Positions 33,458 to 42,244 of a stretch of 45,706 bases of DNA are shown piece after piece. Position numbers and translations under genes: made by a program. The stretch spans positions 1 through 45,706 of the forward strand of contig JAGGVT010000032.1 in assembly GCA_021157815.1 (NCBI GenBank), written 5' to 3'. The DNA is from a bacterium (lineage in GTDB: Bacteria; JAJVIF01; JAGGVT01). The notes beneath the pieces were generated by a model, which was not told where the DNA came from, ran no database searches, and saw only the letters and a program-made list of their open reading frames with translations. Position 1 is the stretch's first letter, and each line of letters opens with the position of its first letter.

Positions 33458-34676
33458 TTTCGTAGTAAGGGATGCTTCAGGGAAAACGATTACAGGGCAA
33501 CTGGCGATGGATTCCAAGGAGCAGCTGATTACCCGCCTTAAAGACCAGGGGTATTTCATCAGTAAGATATCCGAGCTCAAGGAAGACTCATTTTACAGCC
33601 GCATTGATGTAGCATTCCAGAGATTAACGCCAATAAAGATCAAGGATATATCAATTTTTGCAAGACTGCTTTCCACGATGATTAATGCAGGCCTTCCGAT
33701 TTTGCGATCATTGAAAATCATTGAGAAGCAGACTGAAAACCTGAGGCTTGTGGAGGTTATTCAGTCGGTACGCGACCAGGTCGAGGAAGGGCATCCTCTG
33801 TCGCTTGCGATGTCCAAGCATCCCAGGGTGTTTGGCGCGCTTATTATCGCAATGACCAAATCGGGTGAGGAATCAGGTTCACTCGATATCGTTCTGGACA
33901 GGATCAGCCACGACCTTGAGCGTGAGATTGAAATTCGGTCTCGAGTCTCCGCCGGAGTTCGATATCCTGTAATTATCATGGGAGCGGCGCTTGTGATTGT
34001 ATCAATCGTACTCATTTTCGTAGTTCCCGCGTTCCAGGAGATTTTCGAGTCAATGGATGCCACGCTGCCTCTAATGACACAGATTCTGGTGAACATCTCA
34101 GAAGTTATTCGCCACAGCGCGTGGGCTGTTATTGTAGCCGGGTTCATTATCAGTGCAGCATATAAGTTCCTGATTCGAATCCCGTCAGTCGAAAAGTTTT
34201 CTGACAGTATAAAGCTGAGGCTGCCGGTATTCGGAATGCTCCTGAGAAAAATCGCGCTTGCCCGATTCGCACGAACACTCGCGATTCTCCTTCGTTCCGG
34301 TGTGCCGATTTTAAGGGCATTGTCGGTCGTAGAACAGACTGTCGGAAACGCGGTTATCGCGAACGCCGTTGTTGCCTCAAAGGAGTCAATCAGAGAGGGT
34401 GAGCGAATATCGCCTCCTCTTGAGGAAACCGGAGAATTTCCGCCAATGGTCATCGATATGATTGCGGTTGGCGAGGAGACCGGCGCGCTTGATACGATGC
34501 TGGAAAAAATCAGTGAGTTTTACGACCAGGAAGTTGACTATACGATTGACGCGTTTACAACTCTTATTGAGCCTGTTCTTATCATGTTCCTGGGTACCGT
34601 CATCGGTTTTGTTGTTGTCGCGTTGTACATGCCTTTGTTCTCGATTGTAACCCAGCTATCAGAAACAATCGGCTAA
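33444..34676 (+). CDS. pilC: Type IV pilus inner-membrane platform protein PilC
   Basis: I start it at ATG 33444, preceded by GGAGG within pilT. The 410-residue protein has the two T2SF repeats: FARLLSTMINAGLPILRSL with GHPLSLAMSKHP...GEESGSLD, then FARTLAILLRSGVPILRAL with GERISPPLEE...GEETGALD, and three membrane segments. PilC anchors the pilus and links it to PilT/PilB. No pilB, pilM-Q or pilin gene is in the window. Confidence 0.95.
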   Translation: MPKFNFVVRDASGKTITGQLAMDSKEQLITRLKDQGYFISKISELKEDSFYSRIDVAFQRLTPIKIKDISIFARLLSTMINAGLPILRSLKIIEKQTENLRLVEVIQSVRDQVEEGHPLSLAMSKHPRVFGALIIAMTKSGEESGSLDIVLDRISHDLEREIEIRSRVSAGVRYPVIIMGAALVIVSIVLIFVVPAFQEIFESMDATLPLMTQILVNISEVIRHSAWAVIVAGFIISAAYKFLIRIPSVEKFSDSIKLRLPVFGMLLRKIALARFARTLAILLRSGVPILRALSVVEQTVGNAVIANAVVASKESIREGERISPPLEETGEFPPMVIDMIAVGEETGALDTMLEKISEFYDQEVDYTIDAFTTLIEPVLIMFLGTVIGFVVVALYMPLFSIVTQLSETIG

Positions 34677-34776
34677 ACAAGCAATACTTAACATTCCAGG
34701 CAAAAACGTTAGTTCGAGATAATGCATGCTTGAAGTTATCTTTAGGCATGCTTTTGTATGTGAGGTTCGTTTATTT

Positions 34777-36108
34777 ATGCTATCAATTCTAATTATGGAC
34801 AGCGATCTGGATTTTTCGGAAGCGCTAGGAATGACTTTTGAAGAAAAGGGGTATTCCGCCATTGCGGTTGATTCGGCAGACAGATGTCTCGAATTGCTTC
34901 GCTCAAGGTCATTTGATCTTATCTTCCTCGAATTGAATCCTCCAGGCGCCGATGGTATCCAAACCCTTAAAGAGATAAAAAAGATCGATATGCACTGCGC
35001 GGTTGTCATGCTGGCAAACCATGGTGAGATAGAATCCGCTGTAAAAGCTCTTAAAACAGGCGCCATTGATGTTTATGTCAAGCCTATCACTCCTTACAAA
35101 CTGCTCATGCAATTTGAAGATTTGGAAAAGGAACTTCAGATTACAGCCAGGCTGAATAGAAAATCGACAAACAGGATTTACTCGTTCGAGAAGCTTGTTT
35201 CTAATAACTATAAAACGCAGAAAACTCTCGACGAGGCAAAGAACTTTGCCCAAACGGATGTCAATATCTTGATTACAGGTGAAAGCGGCACAGGAAAAGG
35301 ATTTCTTGCGCGTACCATTCACAACACCTCTCGCAGAGGCAAGAACGAATTCATAGAGATAAACTGCAGCGCGATTCCATCCGGCCTGCTTGAAAGCGAG
35401 CTGTTCGGTTACGAGCGTGGCGCTTTCACCGACGCGAAGGAAACCAGGCGCGGATTGTTCGAAATCGCGAACCACGGTTCTTTATTCCTTGATGAGATAT
35501 CCACAATGGATTTCAGCATGCAGTCGAAATTGCTTAAGGTTATAGAGGATTTCAAATTTTACCGCGTTGGCGGGCGCAAGGAAATCAACATCGACACAAG
35601 AATAATCGCGGCAACAAACGCTAATTTGACAAAACTGGTCGCTGAGAAAACGTTTCGCAAGGACCTGTATTACCGTTTGAATGTCGCTGTTGTAAATATG
35701 CCGCCTTTGAGAGAGCGTCGCGAGGACATTGTTGATCTGTTCCTCGAATTCGTCAATGAATTTAACAGTACTCTCAATCGGTCTGTCTCTTGCATCACAC
35801 CGGATGTCGCTGAGGCGCTGAAGAGCTATAACTGGCCCGGCAATATCCGTGAATTGAGAAATCTGTGCGAAAGAATAATGGTGATCATCCGAGGGGATAC
35901 AATCAATATGTCTCTTCTGCCGCACGAGATTAAATCCAAAATCGGCGGCGCGACAGCCAATGGGATGAAATCGCTTGAGGAAATAGAACGAGACCATATC
36001 ATGGCGACACTGGATGCGCTTAAGGGAAACAAATCAAGAGCTGCAAAAGTGCTGGGCATATCAAGAACAACATTGATTTCCAAAGTTAAACAATATAGAG
36101 ACGTTTAA
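34777..36108 (+). CDS. NtrC-family sigma-54 regulator with atypical receiver
   Basis: The start is taken as ATG 34777; an earlier one at 34726 adds 17 residues not typical of the family. Residues 1-115 are a receiver with Glu52 (FLEL) where the phosphorylated Asp should be, Ala80 in place of the conserved Thr/Ser, and Lys102 (VKP) kept. Residues ~140-370 are an AAA+ domain with Walker A GESGTGKG (168-175), GAFTDA (215-220; the family norm is GAFTGA) and LFLDEIS. A Fis-type HTH (NKSRAAKVLGISRTTL) ends it. It follows pilT-pilC, so control of pilus genes (PilR-like) is likely, perhaps without phosphorylation. Confidence 0.88.
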   Translation: MLSILIMDSDLDFSEALGMTFEEKGYSAIAVDSADRCLELLRSRSFDLIFLELNPPGADGIQTLKEIKKIDMHCAVVMLANHGEIESAVKALKTGAIDVYVKPITPYKLLMQFEDLEKELQITARLNRKSTNRIYSFEKLVSNNYKTQKTLDEAKNFAQTDVNILITGESGTGKGFLARTIHNTSRRGKNEFIEINCSAIPSGLLESELFGYERGAFTDAKETRRGLFEIANHGSLFLDEISTMDFSMQSKLLKVIEDFKFYRVGGRKEINIDTRIIAATNANLTKLVAEKTFRKDLYYRLNVAVVNMPPLRERREDIVDLFLEFVNEFNSTLNRSVSCITPDVAEALKSYNWPGNIRELRNLCERIMVIIRGDTINMSLLPHEIKSKIGGATANGMKSLEEIERDHIMATLDALKGNKSRAAKVLGISRTTLISKVKQYRDV

Positions 36109-36116
36109 TAAAATAG

Positions 36117-36135
36117 TGCAATCCTGCTGATTGCA
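36117..36135. terminator. Hairpin between convergent genes
   Basis: TGCAATC-CTGCT-GATTGCA stem in the 30-base gap between the NtrC-type gene and fliL; it lacks a long T-run, so at best a weak bidirectional terminator. Confidence 0.4.
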
Positions 36136-36138
36136 TCT

Positions 36139-36696
36139 CTACTGCGCGACAAAGGTAGTGAAATACGTTTTTATTATTTTACCTGATTCAAGAAATTCAT
36201 TGAGTTTCTCGGTCAGCTTTTCCCCAATACGTTCCCTGCCCCGCTCACTTTTGATTGAATTCCAGTTGAGGTCGGTCATGACAGAATTTATTTTGTCCTC
36301 AATCAATGGCAGTTTCGCCAATATTTCTGATGTCACCTTCGCGTCAGAAAGCTCAAACTTAGGCACGAACTTTAAATATGTAAAATGATATTCATCGCTT
36401 TGGCGCAAAACCGTGATAAAAGCATCAAAATCGGCAAAATACAATCCGGTCGAAACATACTCTCCTGCCTCCTTTTCAACTACCTCCGCCACCTCTCCAT
36501 CTGTTTCAGATTCAGAAGCATCCGCAGGCGCGGAGAATGCTTTCATCGCAAAGATACTACCGCCAATCAAAATGGCAAGGATAAGCACTCCTCCACCAAT
36601 TATTAAAGGAAGTTTTTTCGCAGATTTTTTTACTTCTTCTTCCTGTTCCGTTTCCTGCTGCTGTCCTTCCAGTTCTTCTTTTTCTTTTTCGGCCAT
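36139..36696 (-). CDS. fliL: Flagellar basal-body-associated protein FliL
   Basis: The 185-residue protein has an acidic, Gln/Glu-rich cytoplasmic N-terminus, one membrane helix (LPLIIGGGVLILAILIGG, about 29-46) and a periplasmic domain that ends with INSVMTDLNW...GREKIGEKL-like text and IIKTYFTTFVAQ, typical of FliL. FliL rings surround stator units and stabilise them. GGAGGG is six bases before the ATG. It is third in the motA-motB-fliL unit. Confidence 0.9.
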   Translation of the reverse strand: MAEKEKEELEGQQQETEQEEEVKKSAKKLPLIIGGGVLILAILIGGSIFAMKAFSAPADASESETDGEVAEVVEKEAGEYVSTGLYFADFDAFITVLRQSDEYHFTYLKFVPKFELSDAKVTSEILAKLPLIEDKINSVMTDLNWNSIKSERGRERIGEKLTEKLNEFLESGKIIKTYFTTFVAQ

Positions 36697-36734
36697 TAGA
36701 ATCCCTCCGGGAATCTGTATGATTTATCTGTTCG

Positions 36735-37523
36735 CTACTTGCCGGACGTTTTCACGTCCGCATCTTCATTCAAAATGAGTATTTCCACCCTGCGATTTCT
36801 GCTTCGATTTTCATTTGTGTCATTCGGCGCCAGCGGGTGATATTCGCCATAACCCGCTGCCGTCAGATTTTCAGGATTGATTCCGCCTTCCTGCACCATG
36901 AAATGCAAAACTTCACATGATCGGATTGAGGACAACTCCCAGTTGGATTTATAACTTGCTGTTCGAATAGGGATATTGTCCGTATGTCCCTCAATCTGCA
37001 TATGATTTGTTAAAGTGGCAAGGACATCGGCAACGTTCCTTAAAATATCAACAGCATCTGCCTTAATATCAGCCTTGCCCAAGTCGAATAAAACAGGATC
37101 CGTGAATCTTATTCTTAATCCTCGTTCATCGAGAATAGTTGTTATCAAAGGTTCTTTTTCCTGATCATTGTCTGCGGATTCATCCTGATTTTCCTTTTGT
37201 TTACTATCCTCATCCTCCTTGATCATGTCATCAAGAAGGTTTTTCACTTGAACAAGATTCGGGCTTGATTTAGGCGCTGCCTCCTGGCTGATTGGAGCGC
37301 TTGTCGGCATATCGCTGAGATTCAGAATCTGCGTCCCGCCGCTTAACACACCAAACGCGCCCTGCAGGCTTATTACAGCGTCCCGGAATTTAACAGTATC
37401 CAGAGAGGAAAAAGTAAACAACAGAATGAAAAAAGTGAGCATCTGGGTAACAAGGTCTCCATAGGTCATCATCCACGCGGGAGCGCCAGCTGGCGGATCA
37501 GGTTTCTTTCTTTTTACAGCCAA
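36735..37523 (-). CDS. motB: Flagellar motor stator protein MotB
   Basis: The 262-residue protein has WMMTYGDLVTQMLTFFILLF, one membrane helix with the conserved ion-binding Asp (YGD), a Glu/Asp-rich linker and a C-terminal OmpA-like peptidoglycan-binding domain (IEGHTDNIPI, NRRVEI). It anchors the stator. The start is TTG at 37521-37523, directly after the motA stop with no spacing. Which ion it uses cannot be told from sequence. Confidence 0.95.
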   Translation of the reverse strand: MAVKRKKPDPPAGAPAWMMTYGDLVTQMLTFFILLFTFSSLDTVKFRDAVISLQGAFGVLSGGTQILNLSDMPTSAPISQEAAPKSSPNLVQVKNLLDDMIKEDEDSKQKENQDESADNDQEKEPLITTILDERGLRIRFTDPVLFDLGKADIKADAVDILRNVADVLATLTNHMQIEGHTDNIPIRTASYKSNWELSSIRSCEVLHFMVQEGGINPENLTAAGYGEYHPLAPNDTNENRSRNRRVEILILNEDADVKTSGK

Positions 37524-38309
37524 CTACTCATCCCCCTTGTCAGCGGAGACATTTCTCTGAGCAGGAGAGAAGAAGCTGGCAAGTTTTTCCTGGACGATGC
37601 GCGGATTCTCTCCATTCTGGATGGACACGATTCCCTCGACCATAACATGCAGATAGAGCATTTCATCATCGCTTTTAACAGCAAGTTTACCTGCCATTGG
37701 TGAGAATAAAAGGTTTGCTAAGATTGCACCATACAGGGTTGTGATAAGAGCGATAGCCATGGAACCGCCAATCGTTGACGGGTCGTCCAGATTGGCAAGC
37801 ATCTGAATGAGTCCAATAAGCGTTCCTATCATTCCAAAAGCCGGCGCGTATATTGCCATCGCATCGAATATCTGTTTACCAAGCCTGTGGCGTTCCTCGA
37901 TAAAGCTCAACTCAATTTCCAGAATATTTCGCACCTGATCAGGTTCGGTACCGTCGATAACGAGCTGGATTCCTTTCTTCATGAGCAGGTCATCCAGGCG
38001 CGAAACTTCGTCCTCAAGCGCCAGAAGCCCCTCACGACGAGCTTTTTCAGCGAAGGAAACCATCGTGCCAATCATCTGGGAGGAATCGGTACCACTGCTT
38101 TTAAAAACATGCTTTATTATCTTCATGGTGCTGATGACATTAGCCATCGGATAATTAACCATTACAGCGGCCATGCACCCACCTAAAACAATCAGCAATG
38201 ATGGCGGGTTCCAGAAAAGAACAAGCTGCGAGGCGCCCCCTCCCGCCATCATTCCGAAGAGGAGAAACCCACAGCCGATTACTATTCCGATAATGCTCGC
38301 TAAGTCCAT
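37524..38309 (-). CDS. motA: Flagellar motor stator protein MotA
   Basis: The 261-residue protein has four membrane segments, the cytoplasmic RREGLLALEDE region and the helix 3-4 motifs APAFGMIGTLIGLIQML and TTLYGAILANLLFSPMAGKL of MotA/PomA. It forms the ion-conducting stator with MotB. GGTGATGAT lies before the ATG. motA-motB-fliL form a unit; no other flagellar genes are in the window. Confidence 0.95.
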   Translation of the reverse strand: MDLASIIGIVIGCGFLLFGMMAGGGASQLVLFWNPPSLLIVLGGCMAAVMVNYPMANVISTMKIIKHVFKSSGTDSSQMIGTMVSFAEKARREGLLALEDEVSRLDDLLMKKGIQLVIDGTEPDQVRNILEIELSFIEERHRLGKQIFDAMAIYAPAFGMIGTLIGLIQMLANLDDPSTIGGSMAIALITTLYGAILANLLFSPMAGKLAVKSDDEMLYLHVMVEGIVSIQNGENPRIVQEKLASFFSPAQRNVSADKGDE

Positions 38310-38547
38310 ATCATCACCGAAGAGGCTTTTGCCCTTTCACAATTATTATCCTGCATTTCGCAAACACGGTGCATCTTCGCTGGTATAAATACAACGAAAT
38401 GCCAACAGATAACACATCAACATTATTAATATCCATTACAAGCATCATGCGGTTATTAATTAGTATTAACGAAGTTGAAAATCTTATGGATTGAACATAC
38501 ATTATTGTTGTGCTTTAATCCATCCAGCCAGTTCGATATTTGCAATC

Positions 38548-39465
38548 ATGCGGGAATCTGACACAAGAACATATCTGGATTATGCCGCGAGCACTCCTTT
38601 GCGCGATGAGGTTCGAGACGCGATGCTGCCGTACCTGAGCGAGCATTTTGGCAATCCCAGTTCCATACATTCTTTCGGCAGGAATCTGAGAGTGCGAATT
38701 GACCAGTGCAGGGATCAGATTAAAAAAGTTCTTAATTGCTCTTATCACGAAATCATTTTCATAAGCGGGGCAACGGAAGGCGATAACTGGGCAATTAAGA
38801 ATCTGGCTCGAACATACCGGAAAAAAGGCAGGCATTTTATTATCAGCGCGATAGAACATCACACAGTTATCGAGTCGGCTGAATTTATGGTTAAGGAGGG
38901 TTTTAAATGTTCAATTGTCAATCCGGCATCGGATGGCGTGGTCAGAATTGAGGATATTGAAGCGGTTATCAGGCCTGACACAACTTTCATCAGTTTGATG
39001 TTAGTAAACAACGAGCTTGGCACGGTGCAGCCGGTTACACATGTCGCGAAACTGGCAAAAGCTGTCGAACTTGCAGGTTTGGAGCGGGAGAGCATGGTTG
39101 AGAAATACAACGGGCTGGGCAGGTATATGCTTGGCAAACTGGCGGATTAAACGCCCGATGTTCAGCTTGTTGGCAATCAGGACAAAAAAGCGCCGCATAT
39201 ATACTGCCTGCGTGTTCCGGGAATTCCTTCTGAGAATTTGCTTATTGGCTTCGATATGGCTAACATTGCTCTGGCAACCGGAAGCGCATGCGCAAGCGGG
39301 TCAGCTGAACCGAGCCATGTTATGAAAGCTATCGGATACGGTTTGCCTGAAGCGTTTGAAACAATCCGAGTCAGTTTCGGAATTTATTCGAGTAAAGATG
39401 ATATTGACAAATTTATTGAAGTTCTTAAGAGAATCATCAAATCAGGAGGCGAGATTGATTTATGA
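38548..39465 (+). pseudogene. Broken NifS/IscS-type cysteine desulfurase
   Basis: The N-terminal half is normal: YLDYAASTPLRDEVRDAM, FGNPSSIHSFG, FISGATEGDNWAI, IEHHTVIE, NNELGTVQP. At AKLAKAVELAGLERE the sequence jumps in frame from residue ~195 of the family to ~275, so about 80 residues are missing, including the PLP-lysine (SGHK) and PLP-binding Asp (HVDA) segments. A TAA at 39148-39150 then interrupts the frame, but the C-terminal part follows in the same frame (TPDVQLVGNQ, ATGSACASGSAEPSHVMKAIG with the active-site Cys). It cannot be an active desulfurase. It lies upstream of an IscU-like gene and mnmA. Confidence 0.88.
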
Positions 39466-39923
39466 ACGAAGAAAAGACAATTGAACCCAAACCGGATGAA
39501 TCCGCTGAAGCCAAACCGGAAAAAGAACAGGTGGTTGGTTCCGGCATTGTCGGCAACAGCACAAATCATGACATTGCGATGACCCGCCTGTGGGTTTCAG
39601 GCAACATAATAGAAAACGTGGAGATTCGAATCATTGGGTCTGATTGGACAAAAAAACAGGCGGAACAGCTCACTGAGCAAATCAAGGGCAAAACCGTTCC
39701 TGATGTTGAATTCCTTGTTGATTTCAATCCTGATGATATCCCGGATTTGGAAAGCCTTAATCTGAACATTATTTACGAATCGATAATTAAAGCTTTGGCT
39801 GACCTTCGCAAATCACCTGAAAAACCTGAGCGAGCCGAACCTGTTGGTGAAACACCAATTGCCGAATCACCACCCGTTGAAAATCCACCGGAGGAAAAAC
39901 CAGTTGGAGAAGAGGGGCAATAA
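39462..39923 (+). CDS. IscU/NifU-like protein lacking all cysteines
   Basis: Residues ~24-117 follow the IscU fold: VVGSGIVGN, HDIAMTRLWVSGNIIENVEIRIIGS, AEQLTEQIKGKTV, then NIIYESIIKALADLRK. Compared with IscU from memory (VGSGMVGAPACGDVMK; IIEDARFKTYGCG; VTEWVKGKS; HCSILAEDAIKAAI), the three cluster-ligand Cys are replaced by Asn, Ser and Asn. The whole 153-residue protein has no Cys. An acidic N-terminal extension and a Pro/Glu-rich tail flank the domain. It cannot hold an Fe-S cluster in the usual way. The start ATGA overlaps the end of the broken desulfurase, with AGGAGG upstream. The homology is inferred by eye. Confidence 0.65.
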   Translation: MNEEKTIEPKPDESAEAKPEKEQVVGSGIVGNSTNHDIAMTRLWVSGNIIENVEIRIIGSDWTKKQAEQLTEQIKGKTVPDVEFLVDFNPDDIPDLESLNLNIIYESIIKALADLRKSPEKPERAEPVGETPIAESPPVENPPEEKPVGEEGQ

Positions 39924-39926
39924 CCG

Positions 39927-40973
39927 ATGTCGAAAACTGTCGGCATCGCGATGTCCGGCGGGATTGACAGTGCCTGCGCCGCAATCCTGTTGAAGGATTC
40001 CGGTTACTCGGTAATTGGATTTACATTTAGCCTCTTTAACGCCGGTTCGAATATTGAAACTAATCCTGACTCCGGGGATGTCGCAAATCAAATCGGGATT
40101 CAGCATCACACAGTCGATTTAACCGACGATTTCAAACAGCTAGTAATTGAACCGTATCGGATTGGGTACTCGCAGGGGATAACACCAAACCCGTGCGCGA
40201 TATGCAATCGCCTGATAAAATGGGGTGTCCTGCGTGATATAATGCTCGAATACGGCTGCGAATATATCGCGACAGGACATTACGCGCGGATTGAAAAACG
40301 TAATGGGAGTTACATCCTGAAGCGCGGCATCGACCATGATAAAGACCAGAGCTATTTCCTCTACTTTCTCAATCAATCCCTGCTTGAAAGAACAATTCTT
40401 CCGCTGGGTGAATATACAAAAGAGGAAGTTCGCAAAATCATTGCTGACAGAAATCTAAATATCGATAACAGGCGTGAAAGCCAGGATTTATGCTTCATTG
40501 GCGGCCAATCAGACCGGGATGCCATATTCGAGGACATGAAAAAAGGCAAGGGGGATATTGTTGACAAATCAGGCAATATCATTGGTGAACATAAAGGCCT
40601 CGAAAACTATACAGTCGGCCAGAGAAAAGGGCTTGATATCGCGCACAGTTCCCGCCTGTACGTTCTTTCAAAAGACGCTCGCGGCAACAAACTGATTGTC
40701 GGTGAAAAGGAGGATTTATTTCAAAGCGCGATGAACGTCCACAGCTTTATTTCTTCGCATCCATTCTGTCCTGAACCGGGATTATCGCCTTTTGAATGCG
40801 AGGTCAAGATTAGATACCGCACTCCCGCGACGAATGCATTATTCATACGACTATCTGAAACAGATGCCTATATTAAATTCGAAAATCCCGTTAGTGGAAT
40901 CGCTCCGGGACAGATAGCTGTTGTTTACGACAACGATGAAGTTATCGGCGGCGGGATTATTTCCCCTGATTGA
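39927..40973 (+). CDS. mnmA: tRNA-specific 2-thiouridylase MnmA
   Basis: MnmA makes the 2-thio group of U34 in tRNA for Lys, Glu and Gln. The 348-residue protein has the PP-loop MSGGIDSACAA, catalytic Cys in NPCAICNRLIKW and the second Cys in ESQDLCFIG, so both sulfur-handling residues are kept, with YTVGQRKGL and the C-terminal barrel (GIAPGQIAVVYD). It starts three bases after the IscU-like gene. Sulfur would normally come from a desulfurase; the adjacent one is broken, so another must supply it. Confidence 0.95.
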   Translation: MSKTVGIAMSGGIDSACAAILLKDSGYSVIGFTFSLFNAGSNIETNPDSGDVANQIGIQHHTVDLTDDFKQLVIEPYRIGYSQGITPNPCAICNRLIKWGVLRDIMLEYGCEYIATGHYARIEKRNGSYILKRGIDHDKDQSYFLYFLNQSLLERTILPLGEYTKEEVRKIIADRNLNIDNRRESQDLCFIGGQSDRDAIFEDMKKGKGDIVDKSGNIIGEHKGLENYTVGQRKGLDIAHSSRLYVLSKDARGNKLIVGEKEDLFQSAMNVHSFISSHPFCPEPGLSPFECEVKIRYRTPATNALFIRLSETDAYIKFENPVSGIAPGQIAVVYDNDEVIGGGIISPD

Positions 40974-41022
40974 TTGCCGCATGATATAATAATTTTTCAG
41001 CCTGCCGGGAGGAGCGATATTT

Positions 41023-42195
41023 ATGGACGATAATAGCACATCACGAAGCATACTGAATATCAGAAACCTGATGGTTCTCGCCATCTTCGGGTTGATGATC
41101 TGGTTTATAATAATCGTTCGCGGGATAATCGGAATTTTCCTGTTCTCGATGGTAATCGCATTCCTGCTCTACCCGCTTGTCGAAACGTTTTATAGCAGGA
41201 GGATACCAAGATCGCTCGCTATAGTGATTGTGTATTTGATAATTTTTGCTGTTATCGGTTTGATATCGCTTATTGTGGTGCCCCCATTGGTCAATCAGGC
41301 GCAGGGTGTTGTTAATTATATTATCTCTGATGATGGTTCATCATTGTTCGCCGAGAAAGTAGCCACATGGACAAAAAATTCTGTGGAGACAATTAATGAA
41401 CGCCTCGGCACCAATTTTGAAATCCGTGAAATATATCTGGCAAACCAGGAAAAGTTAAACGCTCTTTTGGGTGATATTTTCAATCGTACAAGCAGATTTG
41501 TCGGCAGTCTGGCGTCATTTGTAACACTGATGGTGGCTATACCCGTTATCTGTTTTTACCTGTTGATGGACTGGCCCAAGATTAGAGAAAGCCTGCTGAA
41601 ATTCCTTCCTCAGCATATTCAAACGTCCACAATCGACCTGATGGACCATCTGACAGTAACATTGAACTCATATCTTAGAGGACAGCTGAAATTGTCTTTT
41701 CTGATGTTCCTTATCACCACCGCCGCTCTGCTTGTTCTTAACTGTCTCGGCATACTGATACCATCCTTCGGATTTTACATCGGACCATGGCTTCTGCTTG
41801 GATTGCTTGCCGGAACAACAGAGGTTATCCCAATCGTGGGACCAATAATCGCATTTATTCCCGCTGTTATTCTGGGATTTATAAACGGCCCCATAACGGG
41901 AATAACCGTAATTCTTCTGTATGCGGTTATCCAGCTGTTCGAGGGCAATATTCTCGTTCCGAAAATTATGGGCGATAAAATGGACGTTCACCCGTTGACA
42001 GTCATGTTCGCGCTGTTGTGCGGAGGCCTTTTGGGAGGAATCGGCGGAATGCTTCTCGCGCTGCCGATCACCGCGACACTGAAAGTCATTTTCGAACAGT
42101 ACTATCCGGGATTCATTAAAAATATTGAAAGGCTGTTTACTGAACAGGACAGCGAATCAGCCGGCAAAACAAAATCAGCATCGCCTGAACCATAG
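41023..42195 (+). CDS. AI-2E family (PerM/YdgG-type) permease
   Basis: The 390-residue membrane protein has the family layout: paired N-terminal helices with FLLYPLVETF, a soluble loop with coiled character, VIPIVGPIIAFIPAVILGF, and the C-terminal GNILVPKIMGDKMDVHPLTVMFALLCGG signature. Members export small molecules or ions (autoinducer-2, Na+/H+), but the substrate here is not known. GGGAGGAG precedes the ATG. It sits between mnmA and alaS. Confidence 0.88.
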   Translation: MDDNSTSRSILNIRNLMVLAIFGLMIWFIIIVRGIIGIFLFSMVIAFLLYPLVETFYSRRIPRSLAIVIVYLIIFAVIGLISLIVVPPLVNQAQGVVNYIISDDGSSLFAEKVATWTKNSVETINERLGTNFEIREIYLANQEKLNALLGDIFNRTSRFVGSLASFVTLMVAIPVICFYLLMDWPKIRESLLKFLPQHIQTSTIDLMDHLTVTLNSYLRGQLKLSFLMFLITTAALLVLNCLGILIPSFGFYIGPWLLLGLLAGTTEVIPIVGPIIAFIPAVILGFINGPITGITVILLYAVIQLFEGNILVPKIMGDKMDVHPLTVMFALLCGGLLGGIGGMLLALPITATLKVIFEQYYPGFIKNIERLFTEQDSESAGKTKSASPEP

Positions 42196-42244
42196 ATATT
42201 AACAGATGCAGGCAGGATGCCCGCACCACAAGGAGAATCGGATT

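Noticed and set aside
33761-34453. 230-codon minus-strand frame opposite pilC
   Set aside because: Antisense shadow of pilC; no ribosome site or recognisable domain.
36109-36138. Strong bidirectional terminator between the NtrC-type gene and fliL
   Set aside because: A stem exists but no T-run follows on either strand; kept only as a weak hairpin.
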